Positions 43,301-54,860 of a stretch of 64,000 nt of DNA are shown here, piece after piece. The number at the start of each line of letters is the position of its first letter. Within the stretch, counting starts at the first letter, position 1. Below the pieces are notes generated by a model that was not told where the DNA came from, made no database searches, and saw only the letters and a list, made by a program, of their open reading frames with translations. This DNA is from Adiantum capillus-veneris. Its lineage: Eukaryota > Streptophyta > Polypodiopsida > Polypodiales > Pteridaceae. The DNA lies in NCBI GenBank assembly GCA_014529385.2, contig CM043971.1:96089882-96153881 (forward strand). Reading direction: 5' to 3'. The position numbers and the translations under genes are program-made.

Positions 43301-45913
43301 GACTCATCCGACACAGACATATTCTTCCGAAACATTATTGACAAATATGCTGAAAGACCACAAAGCCTCCATCATCTATGTTTGGCTGAATATGCATCAA
43401 AAATTAAGCAAGAGGGTACAACATACAAAGAATTGCGCAAACCTAGGATCATAAGATTCGTCAAATATAACCTTCTTAAAAACCCAGAAGACCACTATAG
43501 AGAACAATGCTTGCTATATCTCCCTTGGATCAATAATGAAAACCAACATTTGATAGAGCTGTCTATATGGAGTGATGTATATAACCAACATCTACAACTC
43601 ATAAAATCAAATGAAATCAAGTTCAATAAAGACCCAAGCCCAATAGACAAATTAGAGATGCACTGCACTTCCACCCCAAGCACAACTACTACAACCAACA
43701 ATGACTCACATGCTTCAGATCACGCAGACATTCTTAATGACTTCCAAATAAGTACGCACTCAAGAAACCCTTTCAACTTACAGCATTTCAAGTACACCTC
43801 CATGACAAATGACGACTTCCACTCAGGGATCGAAAAATTAAATGAGCAGCAACGACACATATTTGACGACATCATGTTGAAAAAAAGAATTCAACCCAGC
43901 AAACAAATACACCTCTTCCTCACAGGAGGTGCAGGAACAGGGAAAACATTCACATTTCTATTGTTAGTAGAAGGACTACAAAGATTTTACAGCCATAGAA
44001 ACGCTTCAAATCCAGAATCTCCAATAGCATTGCTCATGGCGTACACAGGAAAGGCAGCTTTCAGTATTGGTGGCACAACAATCCACTCGGCGCTTCACTT
44101 GCCTCTAATTACTTCTACACAAACAAGATTGAGTGCCGAAAAGCTAGATGCCCTTTCCCTCCTTTACAAAGACTTGAGAATTGCAGTTTTTGATGAGGTG
44201 TCTTTGATAGGGTCAAGCGTGTTTTCAATGGCCGACTCACGCTTGCGAGCAATCAAGCGTGTCCACGATAAACCATTCGGTGGTCTGGATGTCATTCTTT
44301 GTGGTGATCTATGTCAGGCAAGCCCTGTTAAGGATAGCTGGATCTTCACGCAAAAACATGCACTTTTAGAAGCAGTTTCTCCATCGTACTGGCACACTCA
44401 CCCACAATGCTACGAGCTTACTCTAACAATGCGACAAAACGATCCAACGTTCGTAGACATTCTTAATAGACTTCGCGTTGCAGAACATACTTCTGAGGAT
44501 TTGGAATACCTTAACAGCAATTACTACAGACCCGTTCCAATCAGCCATCAAGTTTCTCATCTGTTTTACTCCAACAAAGAAAAGGACGCTCATAATCTTG
44601 CTGTTTTTAATCAAATGGAGGGAACACCCCATACTTTCATCGCTATTGATAAAAGAAATAACTTATGCAACAAAACAATTAACATCCCTACAGATCCCAA
44701 ATTCACTGGAGGATTGCACTCAACACTAAGCCTAAAAACAGGTATTGTTGTCGAGCTATGCGCAGGAAACTTGGATATTCTTGATGGGCTGGTTAATGGA
44801 GCAGAAGGCGAGTACAAAACCTTCACACAAGCCAGCGAAAAAACAATAATATGGGTTCACTTCTCTAACCCTGTGATTGGAAATAAAAAACGCTATGAAA
44901 ACCAAACATTGTATTCACCAACCATTAATAGCCGATGGACCCCAATAGAACGTGTCGTTCGTGAATTCCAGGTCGGCAAAAACTACTTGAACGTAATCTC
45001 CAGATACCAATTCCCGTTGCAAGCAGCTAGTGCTCGAATAATTCATCGATCCCAAGGCCTTACGTTGCAAACACTAGCCTTCAATCCTGGAAACATACGA
45101 ACACATGGTCTTGCATACACAGCATTGTCACGTGTTCGAGACCCAGCAAAGCTTTACCTGCTCAAAGCAATACAACCTTCCCATATCAAAGTCGACCAAA
45201 CTGTGATACAAGAATTGAATCGCCTGAAAGTGCAAGCTAAATGGCTCTCCACCCAAAACTCGTTGCAATCTTACTCAAACACACATATCATCATTCAATC
45301 TCTCAACATTGTGTCCTTTAATAAACACATAAGAAAGATTACAACAAACTCCATTCTGATGACAGCACATGTGCTTTGTTTGCAAGAGACAAGACTAACA
45401 AAAACAATACCGCATGCAATACCAGGCTTTCTACATCACCAACTTAATGCGAAAGTGGGTGTCTCAATTCTCCACAAAGAAACACTAACCCACTTTGCCA
45501 ATGGGAACATCTCTCGTCCAGGAATTGAGATGCTACATACAACCATCAAATTCACAAACAACAAAATCATCATGATAGTTTCCCTCTACAACTCACCTTC
45601 GACACGATTACCAAATTTAATAGACGCATTAAAATCATTACTTGAACAACACAATATGGAAATTCCAATCATTATCCTGGGTGACTTCAACATTGACACT
45701 AAAGTTCCTAACAGTTCATACAACCACCTCTCCTCTTTCCCGCACAAATATAACATCAGACAATTGATAAAAGATGTTACAACAATCTACAGCTCCTCTT
45801 TAGACCATATTTGGGCTACCTCGGCAATATCCGAATACGAATCAGGATCCAACTACATGTACTGGTCCGATCACTCCGCAACATACATTCTGCTACCAAT
45901 TGCCGACCTTTGA
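40344..45913 (+). pseudogene. Helitron Rep-helicase with C-terminal endonuclease (decayed)
   Basis: The ATG at 40344 is the first good start. The N-terminal part has paired-Cys zinc elements (PCEKCGRLFF; FYCRACKRK) and a DUF6570-like block (MQLNNVEARLVSIRIPFAKI). The HUH nuclease shows a TFFVTFSSAEK block, the His-Asp-His motif (42494-42502, in GRQHDHGLLW) and the Tyr of DKYIS (42578-42580) which would nick DNA. The Pif1-type helicase has Walker A GGAGTGKT (43925-43948), Walker B DE (44192-44197), GKAAFSIGGTTIHS and a C-terminal ALSRVRDP block. From about 45290 an endonuclease/exonuclease/phosphatase domain follows: CLQETR (45386), LGDFNID (45680), WSDHSA (45863). Lesions: TAA at 40851-40853, frameshift near 41405, TGA at 42032 and TAG at 42083. 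The last 1264 codons are open. Confidence 0.92.
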
Positions 45914-46830
45914 CATTGCCAGCCCCCATTCATTTATCACCCTGCAGGCCCCCGTGATCTTTCACCTTGTTTTTTAGAGGGATCGATAAACATACCTAGG
46001 TTTCAACGAAATGCACATGTGCGTCCACTTAGGGCATTGGGTTGCTCGTCTGAGTTTGCATCGGGGGGGGGAGGGGAGGGAGGATATCGCTGCCCAATTT
46101 TTGTTTGTCATCGGATCTCTTCCCTCACTTCTCCATCATCGATCCCAAGGCTGGGGGTCATTTAAGACCCCGTGCCATTTAGTCATGAGGCTTGGAGACT
46201 AAGCAACACAACGCATTTAATGAAGGGGGGGGGGAGGGGGGGGGGGTCAACGGCTCATAACTGCACGATCGGATCCACTCGTGGCCAAGCTGCATGGGGG
46301 TTCCCCACCAACGCGTTTTGAACCCACTCGTGGCCAAGCTACGTGGGGGTTCCCCACGAACGGGTTTAGAACCCACAATCTTACGCACGATCTTTTGAGA
46401 CACATGGGCTAACCACCTCACCAGCACACACATGATGTAGTCCTTCCCATTTTTATGATCATTTATTGTGACCCAACATGCTCTACCGAGTTTAGGGGTT
46501 TAATTTGTGCCTGGGTGGTTTAGTTTAATGTGACACATGTGGTTGCAATTGCCTTGGATTTCGTGTGTGGAATTATGAGCCATGGATCCCCTCACCACCC
46601 CTCATTGAATGCGTTGTGTTATTTAGTCATGAGGCTTGCGCATGCGTTCAGCCACCCTCGCTCTTCAATGAAGGCCCACAAATGGTAGGAACCAGGGTGC
46701 AGGACCCTCCACACTAAGTCGCATGAAGTCTTTATGACTCGAGTGCAATCCCCGCCTATCTCGCAGGTGAGTCCACAGCTTTAACCGTCTCACCTTGGCA
46801 TCCACGATGAAAAAATTGTTTAAACCCAAG
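45914..46830. other. Non-coding; short tandem repeat and tRNA-like minus-strand segment
   Basis: No gene is seen. Two G-rich runs occur (46064-46083, 46226-46247). A 49-base unit with CCACTCGTGGCCAAGCT is repeated in tandem (46275 and 46324). On the minus strand, 46420-46361 reads as a tRNA-like segment: GGTGAGGTGGTTAGCCC, then a B-box-like GGGTTCTAAACCC about 35 bases later. This may be a tRNA-derived SINE head. Phrases such as TTTAGTCATGAGGCTTG recur (46170, 46621), showing diverged local duplications. Confidence 0.5.
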
Positions 46831-46905
46831 AAGTGTAGCTCAATTGGTGAGACCTTTGTGATGTAACCCCAAGGTTGAGGGTTTGAAGCTCCATCGTTGC
46901 ATTCT
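46831..46905 (+). repeat. tRNA-like segment, possible SINE head
   Basis: TAGCTCAATTGGTGAGA (46836-46852) fits an RNA polymerase III A box. GGGTTTGAAGCTCC (46879-46892) is a B-box-like sequence at a suitable distance. A clean tRNA cloverleaf is not seen, so this is a tRNA-derived SINE head or an old tRNA relic. No A-tail or target duplication was identified. Confidence 0.45.
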
Positions 46906-46949
46906 CTTGGGTGTTTCTCCTTCTCTATTGAGGAGGTGGTTCCCATGGT

Positions 46950-47247
46950 CGCCCCTTGAGAGTGTAATGTAAAGCAATGTACACTTGTAAATACATGATA
47001 TGCGTATGGTTTCTCCCTACTACCTTCACTGCACTCGATGGTAGAAAAAACTTGTTTATAAACGTAAACACGAACAACACCCCCTTTGGCCTACTCTACT
47101 TTTGCTGGTCAAGTTTACCTCTAGCCATTTAGCAGCCATGCATGCTTTGACATCAGCACATGGATTCTTCGTCGTTGCTCCCATGGTCGAGGCTTCGTCA
47201 AAAACCTAGTGCCACTTAGTCATGAGGGTGCATACCCAAATATTGGG

Positions 47248-47279
<32 letters not shown>

Positions 47280-48109
47280 CTGGCGAGGGGAGGGGGGGGC
47301 ATTGGACCTTAGCACTTTATCCCACGGGGTATTGAAGGAAGTCCAAGAGGTGGGATCGATGCCACATGATTGAGTGCATTTCCATGACGCGTGTCCACCA
47401 TCCGATTTGTTGAAGTTTACTTTTCTTGTCCGATTTTACTTTTGCTTAAAACTAGTGTGCCATGATTACTTCATTGGGAACATTTCAATTCAAATCACAT
47501 TCATGAAGTAAACAACCATCGAATATGCTCCAAGGGAAGCGTCATAATGTACCTGAATTTTATGTCAAAATTTAATCCAAAGGTGCATGTATTATGTAAG
47601 TTATCATTCTTCCAAACCTCACAAGAATCGAAAATTAAAAGCCAGGCACCGATGTTTATAGCAACAAAAATTTTATAGACATAGGTTAAGAAATCATGAT
47701 CAATGCACTACATGCTTGCATGCTTGTGTCCAACCCAAAAAAAAAAACGATACATAAGTATGACGGGGAGGTGGCACCATCCTCACCTAGTAATTATAAA
47801 CCGTAGGGATTGTGCCCTTCACCCGTATACTTGTTTTCTCCTCTAGTCTTGAAGAGTTATGATATGCTACTCCTCCAGTGTCAAAAGGTCACATTTATTT
47901 CTCCTCCATTATAGGAGAGTCACTTTTCTTTTTTATCTAAAATGCATGAAAAGAGATTCATAACCTTCAACTTTTCAAAAGTAGTGGTGTCATCATGATC
48001 CCGTTGCTAAGCGATATGCCCCACAAGCACTTACAAGTGTGTTCGGATACCTGTAATGCCTTCTATGTCCACATAGACTCAACTCCCTATTTTCCCAACC
48101 CAAACTTGC
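46950..48109. other. Gene-free stretch with (GT)n tract
   Basis: No recognisable coding sequence. A (TG)n tract lies at 47247-47278. The rest is AT-rich single-copy-looking sequence. Confidence 0.6.
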
Positions 48110-49877
48110 ACGCTTGTATTCACTTTGCCGAAGCTTCCTTGTCCAACCTTCATAAGCATATCCTCCCATAAGAGCACTCCAAGGACGTTATCTAGCAATA
48201 AACCCTCTCTTCACATCTGGTTAAGATAGTCGAGAGCTTCCTTTCCATATCTAGTAAAAACAGCCAAGAGCTTCTACCATGTTGGGTATATCCTATAGTC
48301 AATAAATTCCAAGTAACCTTCTCTCATGTCAATTATGATCTCCATTATCAAATTGATCATGCCTATTGTATCATCTCTTTCCCTATGCATCATGCCGCTC
48401 ATGTCTACTACGATCTCCATCATCATCTCTAATCCATTGCAGTGATGGAACTTCCTTTCTATAGCCATGTTGGGCATATCTTGCAATCAACACGCCTAGA
48501 GCTTCCTCGACCAAACTTGCTGGGAATATCCTCTCATAGGAGCACTCTAAGGACTTTGTTTGCTAAGAAACGCTCACTAGTAAAAATAGTCAAGAGCTTC
48601 CTTTCCATATCAGTGTTGGGCAGATCCTAGAATCAATACATTCCTAAGTGACCTTCTCATCTCGACTACGATCTCCATCATCATGTCGCTCATGTCTATT
48701 GTAATCTCCGTCATCATAATTGATTACATTGCAGAGCTTCCTTTCCACAACCATGTTGGGCATATCCTACAATCATCATGTCTACTATCAATCTCCATCA
48801 TCATCTCTCATCTCTTAACCCTCACTTTGCATCTGGTTAAAACAACCAAGAGCTTCCTTTCCATATACATGTTGGACATATCCTAGATCAAAACATTCTA
48901 AGAGACCTTTGCTCACGTCAAGCACAATCTCCATCATCATGTCACTTATGTCTACTATGATTTCCATCATCATCTACATCCTGTCTACTGTGATCTCCAT
49001 CATCATCTCTCATCTCTTAATCCGTTGCGGTGTTGGAGCATCCTTTCCAGAACCATGTTGTGCATATCTTGCAATTGTCATGCCGCTCATATCTACTATG
49101 ATCTCCATCATCATCTCTCATCTCATAATCCACTACGGTGTTGGAGCTTCCTTTCCACAACCATTTTGGGCATATCCTACAGTCAATACACTCGATGTGA
49201 TCTTCTTTCATGTCAATTGAGTTTTCCATTATCGTGTCACTTATTTCTATTGTGATCTCCATCATATCCACTATAGTGTTAGAGCCGTGGCATGTTGAGC
49301 ATAGCATGCAATCATTGTGTCACTCGTGTCTACTATGTCTCCATGATCATCTCTCATCTCTTAAGATGTTGCAGTGTTGGAGCTTCCTTTCCACAACCAT
49401 GTTGGGCATATTCTACAAAGTTGTTTGTTTCACCATCTTTTAAAGGCTCCTCATTGCTTCCTAATAATCTTTACTAGCAACCTCTCATGATGTTCGTGTC
49501 TACACCTCGCGGCGGCCATTTAATAGCTCCACAGTCCTGTAGGGCATATCAAGTGGCCTTCTCTCATGTCAACCATGATCTTTGTCATCATGTTCTCATG
49601 TCTATTGTGATCTCCATTACCATCTCTCATCTCTTAATTCTATGCGGTGATGAAGCTTCTTTTTTTACATCCATGCTGGGCCTATCTTGCAAGTTGTTCA
49701 CCTCCACACCCATGTTGGGCATATCCCACAATCAGCACATTCTAAGTGACCTTCTCTCATGTTGACCGCAGTAAAATATCCATTATCATCTTTGATCTAT
49801 TAATCCATTGCGGCATTGGAGCTTCCTTTTCATAGCAATGTTGGGTATATCCTGCACTCATCATATCGCTCATATCT
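48110..49877 (-). repeat. Irregular tandem array derived from PPR motifs
   Basis: Blocks with CATGTTGGGCATATCCTACAA on the plus strand recur about eleven times (for example near 48283, 48468, 48623, 48753, 48868, 49054, 49165, 49292, 49401, 49710, 49837), spaced about 110-190 bases apart. On the minus strand they translate as decayed PPR helices: NVLIVGYAQHGCG (49741-49703), SSVLTVGYAQNGCGKEA (49195-49145) and WSALMGGYAYEGW (48181-48143). Another unit gives GKEALDYLNQM near 48250. Stops and frame changes are everywhere between them. I interpret this as a PPR pseudogene broken up by local duplication. TAC/TCATCATC-rich fillers separate the units. Confidence 0.75.
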
Positions 49878-49882
49878 ATTGC

Positions 49883-50114
49883 TGTGAGTGCGCAAATGCG
49901 GTGCGTGTGTGGAGAGTGAGAAGGGGGGAGAGAGAGAGAGTACATAAGATGTGGGTGGAGCTCCCAAATCTCACTGTATGAGCACAGTGTGAGCATGAAG
50001 TGAGAGATCCTTATTCTTTGTATGTATAAAGAATAAGGAGATAAATGTGGGCGGCCGAACACTGGCCGGTGGACACAAGCAAAGCATAGTGAGGCACAAT
50101 GCCTTTACCTAACA
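49883..50114 (-). repeat. Copia LTR (3' LTR of the minus-strand element)
   Basis: 232 bases, TGTGAGTGCGC to CCTAACA. Matches 54565-54793 with scattered substitutions and small indels. Contains TTCTTTGTATGTATAAAGAA, an inverted repeat present in both copies. Confidence 0.93.
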
Positions 50115-50229
50115 TTATCCCATTAAAGGTTGTGTGACGATAAGTGGCAAGAAGACTACCCTACAACTAGTATATACAATAGGTGAGAGAAGACGGCTCT
50201 CAACCTATGTCCACTAGCACACTCTGTAA

Positions 50230-50415
50230 TCACTCTAGTGTAGATGCAACATGCATACCACTAGGGCTAGAGCCACAATGACACTCCTGATGCAGGTATC
50301 GAATGACGACCTGCATGTCTCCACAATGCACAATGCCAGTGTCAGTCATCGCACGACTGACAACTCCCACTGCAAATGCACCAACCGCGTAAGCAAGATC
50401 AGGTCTCGAGACCAA
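50230..50415 (-). pseudogene. Copia RT/RNase H fragment
   Basis: Reads MVSRPDLAYAVGAFAVGVVSR, then GDMQVVIRYLHQE. This is the conserved Ty1/copia block (usually RPDI-YAVG-VSRF and W-A-RI-RYLKGT) between RT and RNase H. The upstream palm and the integrase are missing; the frame 50699-50346 next to it is a different, acidic sequence of unclear origin, so a large internal deletion is likely. Confidence 0.75.
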
Positions 50416-50756
50416 AGGTTAGACATGAGAGACTCGAAAGCTGACAAAACATGCACTATGTGTGCCAACCTATCCCTGTCAGCAACCTCAGTGCCATATG
50501 CATCCTCATCAAGACCCACCTGACTATGCATCACCATGTGAGCATCGTCTGGCAAAGTCATATCTGCTGAGAATGATTGCAAAACCAAAAAATCAGCACC
50601 ACTATAATCACACACAACTGTCTGAAGGACATTGTCGTCGTTAAATGTATCAGACGCATCATAGAACAATGCATCGATCTCTGGCTCAACTGATGTCACC
50701 TCAACTAATGACTGACCAAGCTGTGCATCCCTAGAGATACCACTGTTGCGTGAACG

Positions 50757-51430
50757 TCACCACAAGACAAATGCACAACCTGCTCTCCATGCATCACATT
50801 CGCAAAAGAGACACGCCCCATCTCTCGCTTCAAACATGGCTACAAACAAATACACAGAGACTACACCGCCTCGTGTGTCAAAAATATGCAAAGGGTACAC
50901 CAGACCACTCCTAGCACCTCTGGCTATCACCAGTAATCCCCTATGCATCTGAAATGACCGCTCTCCAAGTAGTACACAATGTACACTACTCTGCAATGGA
51001 CGCACTAAAATGAGAGTCTGATTGAGTCCTGGTACATAACGTACATCTCGTAACATAAGCAATGCACCGCTAGGTAAATACATGCATACATCTCCAACAC
51101 CCTCTATGTCATATGATGAACCATGAGCAAAATGCACACAACCAAGTCTCCCACTAGAGAAAGACCAAAACAAATCATGACGTGGCGTCACGTGAAAAAC
51201 TGCATGCTCACCTAGTAGAAAACACGTAGACAATGTGTTATCCCAAGACACAAAGTAGTCTAAAGGCAAGCTAGACTCAAAAGTGACATGCCCGTCACAT
51301 ACATACTCTCTACCATGCATCTGCCTCTTTTGTTGCCTCATATGCCTGAAGCAATGATGCCTAATATGCCCATCGTGGTTGCATTGCCAACATGTCAGTC
51401 GCAATATTGAATGAGAACCGGCTCTAACCT
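50757..51430 (-). pseudogene. Copia gag C-terminus and protease remnant
   Basis: Frame with the knuckle CWQCNHDGHIRHHC (CX2CX4HX4C) about 20 codons after the solo LTR. The protease-like part lacks the Asp-Ser-Gly triad (SWDNTLSTCFL at that position) but retains IEGVGDV and LRDVRYVPGLNQTLILVRPL, typical of copia protease-integrase junctions. The first 20 codons of the open frame come from the solo LTR and are not original. It ends at 50757. Confidence 0.78.
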
Positions 51431-51434
51431 GAAG

Positions 51435-53014
51435 TGTAACATTTAATGGCCTAGTAAGTAGCGGAAAATAGCATGAACATAGTGAGCATTTCATTAGAAT
51501 AGGTTCCTAATGAGAATAACAAGAGTGCTTGGGTGGAGAGAGCAACATAAAGTATAACACCTAGTTAGATAGCATGAACAATACTTCAAAAGAGAGAGAA
51601 ATTAATCTATTGACAACAGTTGAGGACTGGATTTACATGGAGCTGGCGGTCCCCCCTCCAAAAGGCTTTGTATTATGGTTTCTCCCATCAAGAGAGACAT
51701 TTTACAATACAATTCTTTGTGTTCCTTCAATACTAGCTAGTGCAATGAAGATGGAAACTTCAAGCACTAAGCAAAACACTTATTAAACACAACATCAATT
51801 CCCTCACGGTCTCAGACCCAAGACCTCACACACCTTCGAAGATGGTGAGAGCTAGCGGGGTATGAGAGTAGATTGAGAGGAAGAAGGAGTAGTCTTACGA
51901 GAAAGATGTACATCTCCTCACATAATCACTCATATTAGCATAGCTTAGCTTAGTAATTAGTATGGTAGAGGAGATGAGCATGCATTGAAGCTTGGCTCTT
52001 GGTTGGATTTGCATCACAAAGCCAAGAGTTGTTGGTGTAGGCTTCCCTTCTCACAAGCTTGGAGTAGGTGATAAGCTTTCCATTAAAGCTTGAGAAGGAG
52101 AGAGAGAGAGAGTCCTCTTACTCCACACATGGACTAGTGTGAATGTGTATGCAATAATGCCTTTGAAAAATCAGCCCCCCCCTCTCTCTTGGTCGACGAC
52201 TCTTGCTATTTGCTCATTCTGACACCCCATTGGTGCATGCTAGGCTTAGCCAATGAAATTTAAGCAACATAAGTGATAGCATTCTGACATGTGTCCCCCT
52301 TTCCCCTTTTGTGAGAGCTTTAGGTAAGTAATTAATGTTACTAAACTCTCATTGGACCCCTTTGTCTCCTGGCCAATAGGAATCGGGCAAGCTATTGGTC
52401 TTATGAATGCTCATTGGAACCCCTAGGAGACTGTCTAATAGTCTTCTAGAGAGCTTAATTATTATTGGTTCCTTTATTAAGTGTTTTTAAATCAATTAGA
52501 CTAGATTTACTCTAGCCTAATTCTCATTGGTCCACCTCCAAGGCCATCCAATAGGATTTGAGTACACCTTGTGGGCATCTGGGCTAGGGAGCTGACATGT
52601 GTCCCTCTTTCCCTTTGTGTAAAGGAGCTTGTGAGTGTGTGTGTACGTGTTTCTCTCTCCTCCTACTTCTAGGGCTTGCCCCCTCCTATGTAGGGATGCA
52701 TGAAGACTTTTTGAGCACACACAAAGCATCCAATTTTCCTAGGCTTTTGACCTTTGGACACAACCTTTGAATTTTGGAACCTTAGCATTTTGGAAGTCTT
52801 AATGGGCTGAACCTTAGGGTCTTTTAAGCCCATTGTTGCACCTTGCTCTTTTGCAGATGGCCCCCCCTTTGGATCCCTATTTTCCCTCCTTTGGATCCCT
52901 ATTGTGGCCGGTCTGCCAGCTTAACCAATATTCTAGCTTTTTCTTCCCCATATTAAATGATCAGTTTAACATGAGAAAATCATTTAGGAGAATTAGATAT
53001 TAGTTATTATGACA
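51435..53014. repeat. Solo LTR, 1580 bp, nested in the copia element; TSD TGAAG
   Basis: Starts TGTAACATTT and ends TTATGACA. The 5-base sequence TGAAG occurs immediately before (51430-51434) and after (53015-53019). No internal coding sequence, primer site or second LTR is present, which fits recombination between the two LTRs of a longer element. The copia gag frame is interrupted exactly here. Family is unknown; orientation cannot be fixed. Confidence 0.8.
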
Positions 53015-53019
53015 TGAAG

Positions 53020-54550
53020 CGTCTCCGTATCCATGCCAAAACTATGGCAAACAAAGTGGGAGGTAACTTGACCACTACACAATGCTCAAAAGCATGATCA
53101 ATCGCATCAAAACCGATACTCACATATGCATAAAACAACTCCACAATCTGCAAACTCTGCAAGCATAAATTGGGACAAACTGCTCAACTGAGCGTAAAGC
53201 GCATAACCATATATGCAAGTAGAGAGCAAACTGGCTCAAAACGCGTACCACAAGAGAAACTAACTGCAGAAATATGCAAAAAAACTGTGAAACTTGTGAC
53301 TAGCCTTTATTGTAGCCACACAAGCATACGCAAATCCTCATTCCTGCGAGAGTGGGTACAAGAACACCAAGCCGTGTCCAAATTGACAAAAACTATCAAA
53401 GTGAGAGTAAACACTCAATCACTGTCAAAGTGGGAATATATCGACTACTATACGATCAGAGAGCAAACTGCGAATACGCATAAACCATGGCGAGAAATCT
53501 TGGAAAAAATTCGACAGAGTTTTTCCTGGAAAGTGAGCAAAAACTCAAAAAATCTCACCAAATACGCATGACAATAGACACCGTCTCAGTAGCAAAATCC
53601 ACAAATGGTCTACATGCAATGCCAAAAGCCTGGCAAACTAGCTCACTCTTGACCGAGTAGCTCTATGGATGTGTACTTGTCAAAAAACATTGCAAACCTG
53701 TAAACCTGCTACCTACGAGCTATGGCTAGCTCAAACCGTATCCACATAATGCATACATAGCATGAAACTGCACAAAACCGTGCTAAAAGCGCTCTCTGAA
53801 ATGCCCCACACAGTCAAAGAATGCGCATGAAACCGCATCTAGATGTGTAACGATCCGAAAGTCACATCCCAAAGCATCACTTGAATATGAAAAAACAAGG
53901 TTAATTCTCTCTCAATAGCACCACAGTGTGCCATACATAGCCAAAGATGCAAACCGCATCACTCTCTACACTGTAGGAATCAAACTGCAAAACCTCGATA
54001 TGTCGAGATTGTTGACATGCTACTGTAGAAACTTTAGTTCTTAGAATTTAAAATTTTTGATATAATCATCATGTCCGGAACATGCCAAAACCTCAGGTTA
54101 GACTCCTGGATCACATGTATATGAGTCCGAGTGTGAGAGATATGCCAAAAAACCTCCGTTTTAGGTCCAAAAATGCAACATAAACTTGCTTCTGTTGCAC
54201 CTGCTGTAATTTAAATCATAATTTCAGAAAATGAAAATCACCATCGCATCCGGAATGTGCCAAAATCCCAACCTAGACTACTGGATCATATCCATTCGAC
54301 TCCGTGTAACGGAGATATGCGAAAAACACTGTTTCGAGAGCCAAAAACAGCTAAAACAAGCTGCAACACTTCTTGTTCCTGCTCTTTTTCTGCAAAATTT
54401 AGCAATGGCTTACTACACAAGCTGAATATACATACCTAAGCTGAGATCTGATACCGTCGAGCCGTATCTGCCTCCGCCGAGCTCAAGCCGCCATAGCCGA
54501 GCTTTATCGCTTCTGTCTCGTCGGGAAGCCGTCGCACGCGCGTCGCCAAA
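53020..54550 (-). other. Copia leader/gag region without readable frame
   Basis: Lies between the primer site and the solo LTR. On the minus strand gag is expected, but only short frames are seen. A plus-strand frame of 133 codons (53170-53571) shows no known motif and is probably chance. Confidence 0.5.
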
Positions 54551-54562
54551 GCTCTGATACCA
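54551..54562 (-). promoter_or_regulatory. Copia primer binding site, tRNA-Met(i)
   Basis: On the minus strand TGGTATCAGAGC directly follows the 5' LTR (54793-54565) with two bases between. Confidence 0.92.
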
Positions 54563-54564
54563 AT

Positions 54565-54793
54565 TGTGAGTGCACGAATGTGGTGCGTGTGTAAAGAGTG
54601 ATAAGGGGGGAGAGAGAGAGTACACAAGATGTGGGTGGAACTCCCAAATCTCATTGTATGAGCATAGTGTGAGAATGAATGAGAGCTCCTTATTCTTTGT
54701 ATGTATAAAGAATAAGGAGATAAATGTGGACGGCCGAACACTGGCCGGCGGACACGAGCAAAGCATGGTGAGGCACACCACCTTTACCTAACA
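54565..54793 (-). repeat. Copia LTR (5' LTR of the minus-strand element)
   Basis: 229 bases, pair of 49883-50114. Confidence 0.93.
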
Positions 54794-54798
54794 ATTGC

Positions 54799-54860
54799 GA
54801 TCTCCATCATCATCATCTCTCATCTCTTAATATGTTGTGGTGCTTGAGCTACCTTTCCGT
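54799..54860 (-). repeat. Remnant of the PPR-derived array
   Basis: GATCTCCATCATCATCATCTC, CTCATCTCTTAATATGTTG and GAGCTACCTTTCC continue the array of 48110-49877 after the copia insertion. It is cut by the LTR-like repeat at 54861. Confidence 0.85.

Larger units (their letters stand above)
36740..45913 (+). mobile_element. Helitron (Helentron-like), ends not resolved
   Basis: The pair of an RPA-like gene and a Rep-helicase-endonuclease gene on the same strand defines an autonomous-type Helitron. I could not identify the termini: no convincing TC start or hairpin plus CTRR end was found within several hundred bases of the coding part. Coordinates are therefore those of the coding core with the upstream duplication. 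The C-terminal endonuclease is characteristic of the Helentron branch. Confidence 0.7.
49883..54793 (-). mobile_element. Ty1/copia element, degenerate; TSD ATTGC
   Basis: LTRs at 49883-50114 and 54565-54793, both TGTGAGTGC to CCTAACA, flanked by ATTGC on both sides (49878-49882, 54794-54798). On the minus strand a tRNA-Met primer site adjoins the 5' LTR (54562-54551). Coding remains are gag knuckle plus protease (51430-50757) and a small piece of RT/RNase H (50415-50230). Most of pol is deleted. A solo LTR is nested at 51435-53014. The element sits inside the PPR-derived array, whose sequence resumes at 54799. Confidence 0.93.

Noticed and set aside
48909-49255. Ile/Ser-rich plus-strand frames in the tandem array
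   Set aside because: They arise from the ATCTCCATCATCATC filler; the meaningful reading is the minus-strand PPR motif.
53170-53571. 133-codon plus-strand frame inside the copia leader
   Set aside because: No motif, opposite to the element's coding strand, and in a region without other coding signal.
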